Of a stretch of DNA of 64,000 nt, positions 42,972 to 56,345 are shown one piece after another. The stretch's first letter is position 1, and each line of letters begins with the position of its first letter. Source of the stretch: Arthrobotrys musiformis (taxonomy: Eukaryota; Ascomycota; Orbiliomycetes; Orbiliales; Orbiliaceae). Where the stretch lies: the NCBI GenBank assembly GCA_036971715.1, contig JAVHJL010000007.1, forward strand, positions 496,001 through 560,000, in the 5' to 3' direction. Made by a program: the position numbers and the translations under genes. Under the pieces are notes generated by a model, which was not told the DNA's origin, made no database searches, and saw nothing but the letters and a program-made list of their open reading frames with translations.

Positions 42972-45631
42972 GCCCCTCGCTGTTATAATTATATGTGAAG
43001 TTATGTACGATGCGTAAGTCCCCATGCAAGGAAATACCCGGTTCACATTTCACCGTTTCAACAGTTTGGGATCGGGGTGATCTCCAACGGTTAGGATGTA
43101 ACCATGCTCCCATAATATAGCTTACGGACCGGTTCGTGAATTCACGGGAAGGGAAGGGTGGGAATCCAGGCTGGTTACGCCTGGGTTACGTACTACGTCG
43201 TAGTATTTACCGGTTCATCAAGGGAGACCTTGACTTGATCAAGTGTTCTCCGAGTTCAGGAAAGGGGGGGGACGATGTGAACGGTCACAGGCTTGGGGGT
43301 TTTACCTATGCGTGCAGCGAAGGTATTTTCAATATCCTGAGATCCATGTTTTATAGCCGACGTTGAAGCATGAAGTTAGGGTATATGATCATGATATTAA
43401 GATCTTTAATATTATAGACGAAAAGATCTTAATTGTGCTACCCCACGAACCCCAGGTGAATACCCTTCTTTCTTCCTTCGATTCGAGAAGATCATTTTTC
43501 CTTTTCCCTTTTCCCCACTTTTGGTTCTTTTTTTTCTTTTTTCTGCTACGATATTCCTTGTTTACATTTCGACCGGCACGGCGGGAGTTGATGGTGATAT
43601 CTACAAGTTTCAGGAATTGACACACCGAAATGTTGAATTTTTTGCATTCATCCGTCCTCCCTGGAAAACTGATCGAAAAGGTGAGTTTGACATGTGGAGG
43701 AATAGTAAAATCATCCGGGTTTCGGGATGCAGAGTTTTTTTTTCGGTGTTAGTGGTGATTAAGGGGGTATGTGATAGTAAGTAAGTGAGTCTAGACTTCG
43801 AAGCTTCTATTCGAAATGAAGCTTTTCGTGAGCTCGTTCGTGGGCATCGCAGCTCGGAGCACTTGAGCTGACGAGCTCCGAAGTCCTTCTTTGACCTTTT
43901 TTTTTTTTTTTTTTTTTTTTTGAATTTTCTTTTTTGGAAATCGTTTCATTTCATCCCATCTCTCGGACACCAAATTTCATCATCTCGAAACAAAAAAAAA
44001 CCACCAAATGAAAAAAAAGCGATCTGAGGAAACCCTGAAGAAAAGAATCAAAAGTAGGTCCAAAGCAACCGCCTCTTTTTGACTTCTTTTTTCTTTCTTC
44101 CGCCTCAAAAAAACCAAAAACGCCCAGCCGGAATTTCTAATCTTTCGAAACGATGTGCGAATACGGTATTTCCAAAACTTTATACTACGTTCCCCCACAC
44201 TTTTGCACATGTTGCAATAATGCTTTAGATTAGCCTATCGACTCTCGAGACCTCGAAGTTCTCCAAAACAAAAAAAAAAAACAGTGGAGCCCACTTTCTT
44301 TGGGAAATCTCGGGAGCGCAGTCGTCCGATGAATTCACACCCCCAAAACCAAATGTGATTAAAATCGTCAAAGCGTTCAAAAAGAAAGACGAACCGCGGC
44401 GCCCACGTGGGAAGGTGTAACGCCCGCAGCTGTCCAGTTCACCGTGGGAGAAAAAGGGTCAATGCTCATTTTCTTCCCGTGTGAGGATATTGTATTTGTT
44501 TTAGATTTCATCAACAATGCTCTTGTAGATGTTTTGGCTATACATCTATTAGAGCGTCAGTTAACTCAACCTATGGCGCGGGATCACTGACACTCATTCC
44601 CATACGCCCCCGCCTCAAGCTTCAAAGATATCTGATAACCACAAGAGACAAAACATGCAGCACAGAATGAGGTCATCTGATCATAAGATCTTAAATATCA
44701 TGCCAAGTGTGTGGGGGAAAGATAGTCCGAATGTATCATGCAGGCACAAGCGTTCGGCCACACCGTGATTCTGAACGGGTAAGTTTCATCCTTTTTCCCT
44801 TTCGAATCTTGCATTTTGTCGAATGATCTCTGAATACGTCGTTGATATCGGCTGGTTTTGGGAGAAGCCACTGATTTCCTGCATGTGTAAGTGCTTATGT
44901 AAAGCATGATATGACCCATTTACTCCCAAGGATGGCTGAGAAAAGGCTTGAATGGGAATAATGAAGGTCAATGGTGCACACGGCTGAGAATCTCGAAATG
45001 CGAGTCAGTGGTTCAATTCGGTGGGGGGGAAGGTAGCTAAACTCCGGTGATACTTCATGGTATTACGATAAGTTGTGACCTGGTCACGGGATCCTGGGGT
45101 TTTAAGAGAATATTGTATATTATATGTATACTATTGACGAAATCATTTTTCGAAACAGTGCCTACTTTTGAAATTTTGATGGGAGGTTTGAAACCTGCGT
45201 GGAGTGGGTATACCCTTACATCTTATGTATGCGTATGCGTATACGCACATGAACAGGTACTGAAAACCAGGTTATTATTTTAGCCAAAAAAAGCCCGAAC
45301 TTCGAAGTTAAGAGGACTTCTCAACCCCTTCAGGGGGGGAAAAAGCCTGGTAGGCACGCCGCAGAATTCAGGTCCAGACTGAAAATTAAAAGAAAAGAAA
45401 AAAGAAAGATATCATGGAATAAACGAGCGAGCAGAGTCGAATCGCTTATTTTCGTGTCCCTTGCTTCCTCGCTGGGGGGCCAATGTTTGTGTAACTCCGC
45501 GCTTGTAGCCAGGGCCTAGGGAAGGGTGTGTGCCCAAGGGGGGGATCGTCCGGCCAGGGCTGATGATAATTTCTGTAGCAGGAGCTATTGCAGCACGAGT
45601 GAGCCGTCCCCATTGTATTCCGCGAATTTCG

Positions 45632-45661
45632 CATCATATCGTATCATATCATATCATATCA
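45632..45661. repeat. ATCAT microsatellite
   Basis: Six pentamer units with one interruption (a CGTAT variant). Confidence 0.8.
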
Positions 45662-47432
45662 CAATTGCTCGGTCCGTACGAAAACCCCATCCCCTCTCGG
45701 CCGGGTAAGATGGGAAGCCCAGGAAGCGCAATTTACCACATTATTCACAACATTTTATAATCCAATCAAATTTAATTCGCATGCGTGTGTGGGTGAATTT
45801 GTATATGTTCCCTTCCGAAGATCAATTGATTAGCCAACAGGCGTTCACGCCGGGAGAACATTGGCGGCGCTGCTTGTTTAGTAGGATTTCCAGCGCACGA
45901 AATATGATGAGGCATTGGCAAATCGTAATCGGAATACCTGCATGCAGGTTCCCTTTCCTTTGCTACTGTTACAATTGAGGAGAAGTAACATCGATGACCA
46001 GGCACGATTCCTCTGAGGGATGATGCGCATCGTACCTGAATCCTCGGACGATATTAATATTACGCAGTACTTCGCAAAGGATGCGTCGCATGGATCATCA
46101 CGACCAGGCATCACCATGTTTTCCCCCCAATGGTTTTTATATATACGTATCCCCCAGCCCTTTTTTTATGTCCACCCGAAATTCGACCAGGTACTTTTTT
46201 CCCACTTTACCCAAGATTTCGCTCTCGTGTCTGGAAGTTTGTATAGACGAGCATTATATATAATGAATTATTAATAACATGCGCAATGCAGGGAAGCAAC
46301 ATGTTCAATAAAATCCGTGAATATTCGGGTGAATTGCGTCCCAGAGGCTCATAGTCACGGCATCGCAGTCTTTAATTATCTTTTTTAGTATATCATTTTT
46401 TTTATAACCGTCGATTTTGGGTTTCCTTGCGATTGTTGGAAAATGAGGCAGCGTGGTGGGGGGTGGAACCGATAGATATTCCCCATTCACGAGAACCCAA
46501 GCGCTGGCACGGCACTAAGCTAGCACTGATAACGGGATCTTACGGTACCAGCATACTCGGCAACTTACACCTCGACGCATCCCGTTCCAAAAATGCTCAA
46601 AAAAACCCACCCGGAATCGGAACCTGATGAAAAGGAAACGTGTAGATAGAAATTCTCCCTCTGCTCCTTAAGGCCTTAAGCTTCGTGATTAAAAAAAATA
46701 TATATATATGTATTTCCGCTAAACGTTAGTATTATTCCCCTTCATGCATAACTTACCAATCTGAGACGTCTTCTTTTCTTCTTTCCTCTTCTTTCTCGTG
46801 GTGTCTGCAATGGAAAAAAGAACGAAATTCAGAGTATCTAGCAGGGGAATACCCATGCGATTATCAGTGGCTTTCGGTAACCGGCTGGTGTGCCACCCGA
46901 TATTTTGTGGTCCTTTTTTTTTTTTTTTTTGTATTTTTTATGCTTTTATGTTGCTTGAGCTCGCGATTTTTTTGGGGAGGAAAAGCGGGCCTATCACAGC
47001 TTCGTGATTGGGTTGCAGCATTATCTGGCTGATAAGCTGACTGACAGCTCATGTAAGGGATTGGAAAAGGAAAAAAAAGACAAAAAAAAAGGAACAGTGC
47101 GGAGCGAAGGAAGCAATCCCCCCCCAAAAGTGGGTTTTGATATGGATTTCTCGCATGGGAAGCTTCATCAAGGAAAATACGGGAAGTGGTGGTTACAATG
47201 TAAGGAGACACCGGAAGATAAGGATCCCCATATGGAGATAGCGATTTCTTTTTTTGGGGGGTTTTCTATTTTCGCCTTGGAAGGAGCTTCGTCAAATGAT
47301 ATTTCTGGGGAGATTTTTTTTTCTCTTTCAATTCTCTATCGATATCTAATAGCTGGCGTAAGCTCGAGGATATGCCGGGGATACCCCGTATCGAGAGCAC
47401 CTGAATCTACTTGTATCTAACTGGTAAATTAT

Positions 47433-47460
47433 TGTATGTATGTATGTACTTATGTATGTA
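47433..47460. repeat. TGTA microsatellite
   Basis: About seven TGTA units with one CT interruption. Confidence 0.75.
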
Positions 47461-48369
47461 CCACCTTTATGCAAACTATTCTGCAGGGATTGGAATCGGT
47501 GAGAGAAGAAAAAAAGAGGACACCTTAAGACCGAGATAGTATACTTTGAACGCCAGGCCGCTAGCATACTCTGATCCGGATACTTGCTAAATAACAGAAA
47601 TTGAAAGTGGATGGGAAAAAAGGAAAGAAAAGGCTTAACCAAGAAGTAATAGACACAACCTATTCCCATAAACAATATAACTCCACCGCCTCTTTTAAAA
47701 CAATGTCATCTAAAACCCATACGAAAGAAATAGTACTTCCTTGTGCTTAAAAAAAGAAAAGGGAGGAGGGAAATAAAAACAATATCGGAAATCTAAACAA
47801 GACAAGGAGTCGTTGAAGTGAAGAAAGAAAGAAATGAAAAAAGTTGAAAAACAAAAAACGATTAAACTCCGGGTACACATCTATGGTGTCTATGCTTGTG
47901 TCTGCTTTCAAGTTTGCGTGTTATGAGGTGAGATCGAAGTATGAAGTCCACAAGATATTAAAGGGATATCATTTCGAAAGGGAAAAAAAAAAATTTGGCC
48001 AGGAGAAAAAGGAATCGAAGGCATCAATATGTCGCAGGGGAAGAGGAGGAAATTCATTTCGATTTATTGAAGTGGGGGTATCAACGGTCGTCATAAAAAA
48101 GATAAGCTTTATCATCGAGGTCGTTAGAACGGGCGCAAAGAGAGGAAGAGGAGCTGCATGTAAATCGAAATCGAAAGAATATGCTATATAAATATTCCGT
48201 TGAGGATGCGCAGGCTGAAAGTGTGGGTGTCGTGTGAGCCTCAGGGTTGAGAGGGCTGATGTCTCGAACGCAGGCGACCGTTGGAGGCGAGAGGGGGCGA
48301 AAAGAATTTTAAATTGTTCGATTGTGGGGTATAATTGCGTTATTTGGGTAGGGGGAGCGACATATTGAA

Positions 48370-49719
48370 TTACGAGAGAGAAATCGGTTGCGCCTTTTTT
48401 GACTTGGATTTGACACGAGGACGCTTCATGATGACTGGGGCTTCGGTTTTTGTGTTATTGGTGATACTTCTTTTTCTGCTGGAACGGCGGAGGTTGGAGG
48501 TGCTGGAAATCGTGGAGGCTTCTGTGAGGCCAGGACTTTCTCGCGGGCTTTCTAGCTCTTCAAGAACGAGAGGGCCAGTGTGAGGGGCAATGTAGAGATG
48601 ATCCTGGTCGTCGATTCTGACGGCACAATTATTGCGTAGAAAATCGACAGACCACAGGGACGGAAAATTCTCGACATCCGTGGGTCTCTCGAGAAATATT
48701 TGACCATCTTCAGCCAGCGAGGCCATCAAAGGCATCCACTGCTTGTTGAGCAAAGATGATGGGAATGATGAGGAGAGAGCTTGCTGAAAGCTTTTAGGTC
48801 TAGACCCTTCGACTCTGATATATTGATAACAGCCAACTGTTTCACAGCGAGTATGCTCATGGCAGTCTGTAGGAGGAGGGGTTTTCTGATCGGGGTCCAA
48901 AACAAGATTGACATGAACCTTCCACGGATTCTCTTTGGATATCGGCTTCAGAGCTGTGAGGGCTTCATGAAGGCGTCTGTCGGACTCTTCTCGCACGTAT
49001 CTTTCGATGTCCGGGATAGAAGATCTTTCCACGGAAGAAGAGGCAGAATCACGCCGTAAATCCTCGTTCTCGTTGATAAGGTCATCCATTTCTCCTTGAA
49101 GGGCAGTTGCTTTCCGCTCCGACTCTTCAAGTCGAAGTTCTGTGTCTTCGAGTCGATCCTCTAGCTCCATGATCCGTTCCTCTAAGCCTCCAACGATATC
49201 CCCTACCGACCTGACATCCTCGGGGTTCGGCTTCTGTGAGATCTCCTGCTCCAACTTTGCTGTCTTCTGGTAAAGATGCCATATATGTCTATTATTCTCC
49301 GCTTCTTGGGGCGGGACCGGCGTTAACGACCTGGGAATATGCAAAGGTATTTGCTCCACTTCCTCCTTGGCGGCTGCCGCCTCCTGCTCCTGCGCTTCCA
49401 TATCGCACTCTACCATAGGAGTGTCGTGGTGTCCCCCGCCGTGGATGATATTCGCACACTGGGATCTCGGCGGGTGGTACTGCGCATGATGTCCGCAGGA
49501 GCAAAAGTATCTATCCAGCGAAGACCAGGAGTCCTCTAGCCGGGCTTGTTGAATGAACGATCGACAGTTGCACCTATCTCTAACGTGCTGGGAGTTGACG
49601 ATTTTTACGCTGATAAAGCAGCAGGAACCGGCTACTGATGCAAACTTTGGGAATATAGGTTTTAATAGTGGCGCTGCTGGTATTGGCTTCTTAGCCATGA
49701 TACTAGGCTCTTCGAGCAT
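48370..49719 (-). CDS. Coiled-coil protein with Cys/His motif, unknown function
   Basis: Single exon, 449 residues (or 442 from the second Met). The N-terminal third has cysteines and histidines in metal-site spacing: CNC near residue 52, then CSCGHHAQYH near 73-82. Residues about 145-220 form a coiled coil with many Glu/Leu heptads (ERIMELEDRLEDTELRLEES). The middle-to-late region (about 260-390) has mixed hydrophobic and charged residues and could fold; the C-terminus is basic with two KRSITN/KRPRVKSKSKK-type nuclear-localisation candidates. A nuclear protein is possible. I recall CGHH-type motifs in uncharacterised filamentous-fungal proteins but cannot name a family. An unbroken 1.35 kb frame with composition unlike the flanks supports it as real. 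Confidence 0.8.
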   Translation of the reverse strand: MLEEPSIMAKKPIPAAPLLKPIFPKFASVAGSCCFISVKIVNSQHVRDRCNCRSFIQQARLEDSWSSLDRYFCSCGHHAQYHPPRSQCANIIHGGGHHDTPMVECDMEAQEQEAAAAKEEVEQIPLHIPRSLTPVPPQEAENNRHIWHLYQKTAKLEQEISQKPNPEDVRSVGDIVGGLEERIMELEDRLEDTELRLEESERKATALQGEMDDLINENEDLRRDSASSSVERSSIPDIERYVREESDRRLHEALTALKPISKENPWKVHVNLVLDPDQKTPPPTDCHEHTRCETVGCYQYIRVEGSRPKSFQQALSSSFPSSLLNKQWMPLMASLAEDGQIFLERPTDVENFPSLWSVDFLRNNCAVRIDDQDHLYIAPHTGPLVLEELESPRESPGLTEASTISSTSNLRRSSRKRSITNNTKTEAPVIMKRPRVKSKSKKAQPISLS

Positions 49720-52700
49720 GGGAGTGAGGGAGGTTCTTTTCTTCTTCGGAAAGCTGGGGTGACGCTCTCCGAAGATCGAGGACGGTTATTGAGATGCTCC
49801 TGGGGAAGCTGTGGTTGATTTTGTTAAAAAGTTATATAGTGGGTATACAGTGCGTCTTAGCAAACAAGGCAGGGTTCGAACGGCGGCTTGAGAAGTTCGA
49901 ATAGTGCCATAGGGAACCAAGTGATTCTTTCCAACTTGATATTTCAAAGGAACAAGGACCGAATCCGAGTATCAACTATCTGCCTCCAACATGCAAGCGT
50001 GGATAGGCCTTGTTGGAACTGGTGCGTTGCGGTAGCGGCGGTGGTAGTGGTGTAATTTAATCCCAAGGTGGACTGTAGGGAAAATAGCTTCGATAAGGGT
50101 TTCGTGAAGCAGTTAGCTGCAAAAAGTAGAATCCTCAATTCAATACTCTTGAAAGCTGCTGGCTACTAGTTGATAAAAAGAAGTGGTTGAAAGAAATCGG
50201 GTTCCTTTTCGTAGCTTTAATATCGCCCGGCCGCTCCCACCAAACTTAACCATTAGCTAAGTAGCTAGCGCCGGGTCGAGATATCCAACTTTAACAGGGC
50301 CAAGGGAAGCCGTTGTTCGGGGCGGCTGATTCCTCCCTTGCTCGAAACTTTGCCTTCAACCGATAAATACAAATGTCGCGAGAATTGCGTATATACTCGA
50401 AAGGAAAGTTGCTTAGGCCGAATACCGAATCTTTTGCGTAAGAGGGGAGTCAACCTCGTCCTTTTTCGTGCAGAAATTATTGTGAAGGTGTAGTAAAAAT
50501 AAAGATATGGGCGAGGGTCTGGATAATATATGGAACCATCCAAGGGCTAGATTAGACCAGATGAGATTATCAGTGTTCGATAGGGTATTCCCAACTGTCG
50601 GGAAGCTTGAGGCATTATGAAAGGAAAACTCAAAGCTGATAATCGAAACCCTCCTCTCTCTCTCAAGTCTTAAAAGGCATGGGCGCGACCCGGTAGAAGA
50701 AGGGCAAGGTGCTTTTTGCAGTGGTGGCGGTCCCCCCATCTGCGAGATATACTCGAGATACCCGCATGGCAGGCTAGTTGGCTTATCCGCCTTTTTTCTT
50801 GATATGAAATGGGATTAATATGCAACCCATGTTTTCTTCTTCTTGGTCTTTATTTCAACCTTTCTTTTTGAAATCAGATGCCCGGCCCTGGTCTTCTGGT
50901 TCCCGTCGACACATTTTAACAAATGTTTCTTCTTTTGGATAATATCTAATTTTTCCTTTGCCTTACCCTATGCTATGCTCGATCTTTGCACTCGTTGCGA
51001 AGGTAAAGCAGGGTCAAAATAGGGAGCCCAGGAAAAAGAAAAAGGGTGGGAAGGAAAAATATGTATGTCAACAAGGCCAATGTGCTAAGGGGTACGTGCT
51101 TGGGCCAAATGCAAGTGTGCCGTGGGGGGTCTGCTTGGGTCCCACAACCGAGGAGCAGAGAGGCTCTCTTGATCTTTTTTTTTTTTTTTTTTTTGCTCGC
51201 CATGGGGCCTGGGAAAGAGGGTGTGGTCTCGTAGATTAACTGGCCTGTCAGAAAAGAAACTTCCATCACACACCCGCAGGCATAGCTCAGACAGAACGTT
51301 CGGTTCTTGAGATTTCATGGTTTCCTGACTCTGAGCGGTCCGCTGGCGGAGTCTAAATCACGGGTACGGCATGGGGGGGCCAATCTGGCGAGCCCCAAAC
51401 CCTTCCTGTTGGTGATAGATGATGGTGATGATTATGATGCTTGCCATGCCTTATGCTTGCACTTTGCAAAAGATAGGTGGTTCATTTAGCGGCTTTGCTT
51501 TGTTCGTAAAAGAACGCTAAGCTAAGCAAGTCAGTCAACAGGTCCGGCAGACAATGATGGGGGCGGCTTTTTTGGGGCCATCCAACATTCAGTTATCTAT
51601 GGCGCACGTTTTGTCGGAAATTGTCAAATTGATATTCGACCACACATATTTTTGGAATTTTCTGCTGTGATTTTGCCGGAAGAAAATTGTCAAGAAAAGA
51701 GGAGGAAAATTTTTCTTTTCCTTCTTTTAATAATCGTTCTTTCCCTATTAAGGATCGATAAAAGAACCTTCGAAATGCATCGAAGTGGGACTCGACCGAG
51801 TGGACCCGCTTTTGTCCCTCTCGATTCAATTCTCTTACGCTTCAAAAGAGAAGAAAAGGGCTCGTCGAACAGGCCGTCCGCGAGAGAGATTCAGCGTAGA
51901 TTGAAAGGGTGGGATAGAAATGGTGGGATCGCCCAGGGTGTGGGTCGAACCGATTGTGGTGGTGCGTTTGATGGTTTCCCATTTGGTGCTTGCATTTGTA
52001 TCAAAGGGAAGGAACATGGATTGGGAACATGAAAATGAACATGAACATGAAGATAACGAAGGCGGGCCAGCAGCAGCGCTTCCTACTTTCTGTGTAAGTC
52101 ATTATGTAGTAAAGAAGTAGTTAGTATACTTCGACGACATGTATACGATACTAGTTAGCACTAACTAGCTCGGGACAGGTCGACAGGCCTGGCCACGATT
52201 GTTGCTATATTCATTCTCTCGTGTGAAGCTTTATGCATGAAAATAACCTTGTCAGTGACCTGCTTTCCCGCCCATACTTCACGATTATTCGCTATAGCGT
52301 CTGGGAGAATCGGTCACTTGGTCGTCGTGGACCTTCTCGATTGACAAGCTACCTTTTTGTCTTTGCTGCCATGTTAACTTTGCATGATTCGATTCTGCAA
52401 GATGATGGGCATGAATAAACCCGAATGGACCTGGCTTTCCTTTTGTCCCAGTCTCCAGATATGGAACCGTGATAATGACTATAATAATAATAACCCGAAA
52501 GTCTCAGCAGGTCCCTAACTTTGCCCTGTGCAATAACCCCCCCCTCTAACAGGCCAATTAATTGCCATTTCGCGATATCGATGGTTTTCCCACGATCCAA
52601 TCGGGCGAGGTTTCAGTGAAGCTTTTCTTTACGGCCTTCCGTTTTCAAGTGTTGGAAAAGAACCCCCCACTATTGCATTATCGATCACCAACAATGGACG

Positions 52701-55700
52701 GAACTCTCACGCCTAGAATTCCTCAAATCTCTGCATTCGCGGGGCACCGGAGAGGTCTCCATTTGTGTCTCGAATAAGACAAAAGGGAAACTCCATCACA
52801 GAGACATGCAAAAGTTTGGGGGGCTTCTCATCAATTAATTCGATTTCAATGCAACGGTGGCGATTTGGGTATACTATATCGCGATGTCATGTCAATAATA
52901 TAATATGGTCTCAACAGACTATGTAACGCACTGCACCGGGCTGGCATGGTTTCAATGCAATGATATATGTAAGTATATTGGGGAATGCGCAGCAGATACC
53001 CCTACATATGCCTTTGCAATGAGCTGCAAGGTTCACAGAAGCAGAGATAATCCAGTGACATTGCTACATGCTTCGTACATAATAACTCGAGTCTCTGGTT
53101 GAATCCGACCAGCGGCAACGGGATCAAGGTGCCCGTGGGGTGGGGTTATGGTTATCCATGTAGCGGGTAGTGCCTGTATCTTCCTTCCGTCCTCGCCAGG
53201 TTAGCTCCCCTTCGTCCCAAACATGCTCAAAACCCTCTGAAGAACGTATTTTCCCAATCAACGCTGGATTCTGTTTGTTTGACCCCTCGTGCTGAAATCG
53301 TGGCCATCTTGTGGCTGTAATCGGGGTGCCCTGTTCGACATGTCAAGGATTTATTTGGGACTAATGTATGTCAGGTAGCGCCGGTTTGCATTTGTCGATA
53401 ATATGTAAGTGAAAAAGTGCACGGGTTTAAAGGTGGCATTCCACGAACCGTTTTTTTTCTCGTCCTCTGCTATTACTCCGAAATCTCGTGCGTAATTTCG
53501 AATATACTCTTGATACAATACGGGTCCATGACACTCTCTTTGTAACTTGGCATATATGAACCCCCCTCCTAGTCTGTGTTTTCGAGTCAGTGTCCTCCTT
53601 GTTCGACCGCAGTCTCGACATTGGCCGCATTTCTCATTACCCACTTTTTTCAACTAAAATGCTGCTCGTTTTTCCTTCCTGGTAAATTCATGTGAAATAT
53701 GCTCATCGATTTCCTCATTCCCTGGCCTTATCGCGAAACGGTAGCTGCGCGGTGGTGCAGCAGGTTTCTCCCCCTCCCACCCTCCACCACCACCACCACA
53801 TATGCAGACCTCTTCGCCATTCCCTTTGAGTTTCTGGGCTGCCTTTTAGTTTTCTTTTGTTTTTCGCTCTGCTACATATTATTCATATTTCTTGAGGAAG
53901 CAAAAAGAAAGAAAGAAACGTCCATGTCCCTGAAAGTCATCCGCAATCCGTAGCACCACGTTATCGGAAGCTGGAAAACGTGTTCCGATTCGTAGAACCA
54001 GATTCCTGCTGGCCTACTTTGTAAGGATCTTGCCTGCAAGTAGAAGGTAATGGTCCTTCCGTTTGCGACGACACACTCGCAGTAGCTTTTTTTTAAAAAG
54101 CTCCAACAAAGAGAGTAAGGAAACATCGTTGTGAGCGAAAATACCATTTGGTGGGCGATATCACGTCGATGGTAGACCTGATGGCTACAACTTTTTTTTT
54201 TTTTTTTTCGCCTCCAAGAAAAAACTTCAGACGATTAATGCAAATTCAGGGCCCTGATCATTTAACAAGCTCAAGGACCATATTTTCCCGGTCGAATAAA
54301 ATGAATTTCGGGTATTTCGAAGATGTGTATAAAAAAAAAAAAAAAAAAAAAAAAAGGTTGAATTCAATAAGCTTGTTGCTTGTTCAACATCGCCTACAGT
54401 ATTTTTTTTTTCGTGGTGCAATTTTCCCGCTGATTTCCGCCAGGGTGGCCAAGCCTGGAAAGTGGGGGCCTGTATTCTTCCTATTATCTTCTGGGTAACG
54501 GCTTTGTCTTTGCCCAGATCAGAATAACTGTGGCAAGTGTATTGTAGAAAATATGCCATCGAAAAATCATAGATATTGATATCGAGGACCCGAAACCGAC
54601 GATTCTTCATTGAGATTTTTGCTACCTAGTTTTGAAAGGGGGTCATTCATCATTTCATCACTATCGTCATCGCATAACCTGGCCTAGCTTGGTAATCCCG
54701 ACAATGCAAGAGATAATAAATTTCTCAGAAACCCCCCATATATGATTGAAGATTTTGGAAGGAAACCCGAGGTTTTTGGGGGCACGGATGAAAGAAACGA
54801 TCGAAAAGGAATCCAGACCCCTTCGTCATTTTCCTTGATGCATGTCTCTGATTCTTGAAGGGCTGCGGGCCGTCTTTCTTTTTGATGTTGTTACTAGTCC
54901 TCGGCTTGCCAGCCACCGTACCGTCATATGATTGTCAACGAAGTCGTGGAGGTCACCTTGAAGTATCATTGACAACTGGAGGGGAGGGGAATCAGGTTCG
55001 CCTATTCGATAGGGTACTATGCAACTTCTCAAACAGCCTTCTTTCGGGCACTGCCGTACTATTGCGTGCCCATGACTTTTAAGTTCGACAGGTTCTTTTT
55101 TTAAATATCCTTATTTTTTCTCTCTTATCATAAATATATCTTCTTCGCCTGCCTTGTTTTTGCCCAGACGGTTTCGAAACCTGCAATACGTACTTAATTG
55201 TTTTTCCGTTCCGAAAAAACTCGAATTGACAGCCTGGTACAAGGACAGAGTGGGGGCGCGGTTCGGGATTCAAGCCCAGTTTATCAAACCCACGGATGTG
55301 ATATACACCAGAGGACAGTACAGTAACTATTGTGACGGCGGTGGTCATGCTGTGCAATGCAAATGCCAGGGAGAAAGATGGCAAAATAGGCAAAGTTGAA
55401 GCGAACCGCCAGCTTTGTGCGACAGTGGGACGAGATAAGGGCAAGGTCCTGTATTCCGTTTGCGGACCCAACCGCTCGAGCGCATTTGCGCGTGGGAGCT
55501 TGGGTGAATGAGCTACGGTCTCCTGATAGACGACACTGAATCTCGTGACTTAGAGCAGTTCTAGGCCGGCTATCTTTTGCGACAGGAAGACCACCCCCCC
55601 TACCCCCATTTTCGAGAAATACGGGAGCCAATGCATGGTATGGTGGTAACGACAAAACACATTCGATATTCAACCGGCAGCTAGGACCTAGCTCAAACGT

Positions 55701-56345
55701 TACCCACGCTGCCCACACTTTTTCTAAACACGAGAGTTCGAGTATTTTGGAATTGTTCAATGGACAGTTAGGCAAACGGCCAGCTGAGAAATAGGAGAAA
55801 AGGGATGAAGAGGAGATATTTGCTTTGGGGATCGATTGCGAAATCTCGCAACAAACGAACGTGGATATAATATTTCAATTTTTTTTAGTCATCGATTCGG
55901 TGTTCGGTTTGTCGTTACATTCCTTTTTCATTCGACCGCATATGGTCATCATTAACTAGCAGCTCGGGTGCATCCAACTCAGGACGTGCAGATATTCATA
56001 AATTGAACGCCAGCAGGTATCTAGAAGACAATAATTAGATATCTGGTATGAGTTATTATTTTTCTTCTTCTCAGCTTAGGTTTGCGAAAAGGAGAAGCAA
56101 GGCAGAATACCTAAAGGTTGCTTTACCTTAATCGAGCTTATCAGGACACTGTTGGCGAAAGGATGATATTACGAAATGCAGGGAATCTCGTATGCTGAGC
56201 GGGAAGACCCGCTCGGGGAACGCCCTCCCGATGTACGAAGATGTGGGATGTGCAGAATGCCGTAACCTCGCCGCCATGGTTTCTTCTCCCGATCACAAGA
56301 ATAGAATCGAATCAAAGGACAGACAGGCAGACGAACAGACAAGTT
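49720..56345. other. Gene-free gap, 6.6 kb
   Basis: No supportable gene. Holds the promoter of the coiled-coil gene at its left end and the SEN15 3' flank at its right. Homopolymers: poly-T at about 51176-51194 and 54191-54208, poly-A at about 54331-54355. An ACATGAA-type repeat at about 52026-52050. Open frames reach 163 codons (55284-55775) but lack any domain or codon signal. Confidence 0.5.

Larger units (their letters stand above)
41201..48369. other. Gene-free gap, 7.2 kb
   Basis: No frame here has a recognisable domain, and none shows consistent codon bias. Contents: T/C-rich 3' flank of the Yippee gene (to about 41900), a 16-base direct repeat at 42843 and 42956, poly-T at about 43899-43921, an ATCAT microsatellite at 45632-45661 and a TGTA microsatellite at 47433-47460. 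GC content seems ordinary rather than the extreme AT of repeat-mutated transposons, so I do not call a transposon relic. Confidence 0.5.

Noticed and set aside
44925..45035. tRNA-like string with GGATGGCTGAG and GGTTCAATTCG
   Set aside because: Spacing and stem pairing do not form a cloverleaf, and the last box B base is wrong.
47004..47420. 138-codon plus-strand frame
   Set aside because: Begins in Lys homopolymer-derived sequence, no recognisable fold, no supporting neighbour or splice pattern.
55284..55775. 163-codon minus-strand frame
   Set aside because: No domain, no signal peptide, many cysteines and histidines scattered without pattern; overlapping frames on the other strand are equally plausible.
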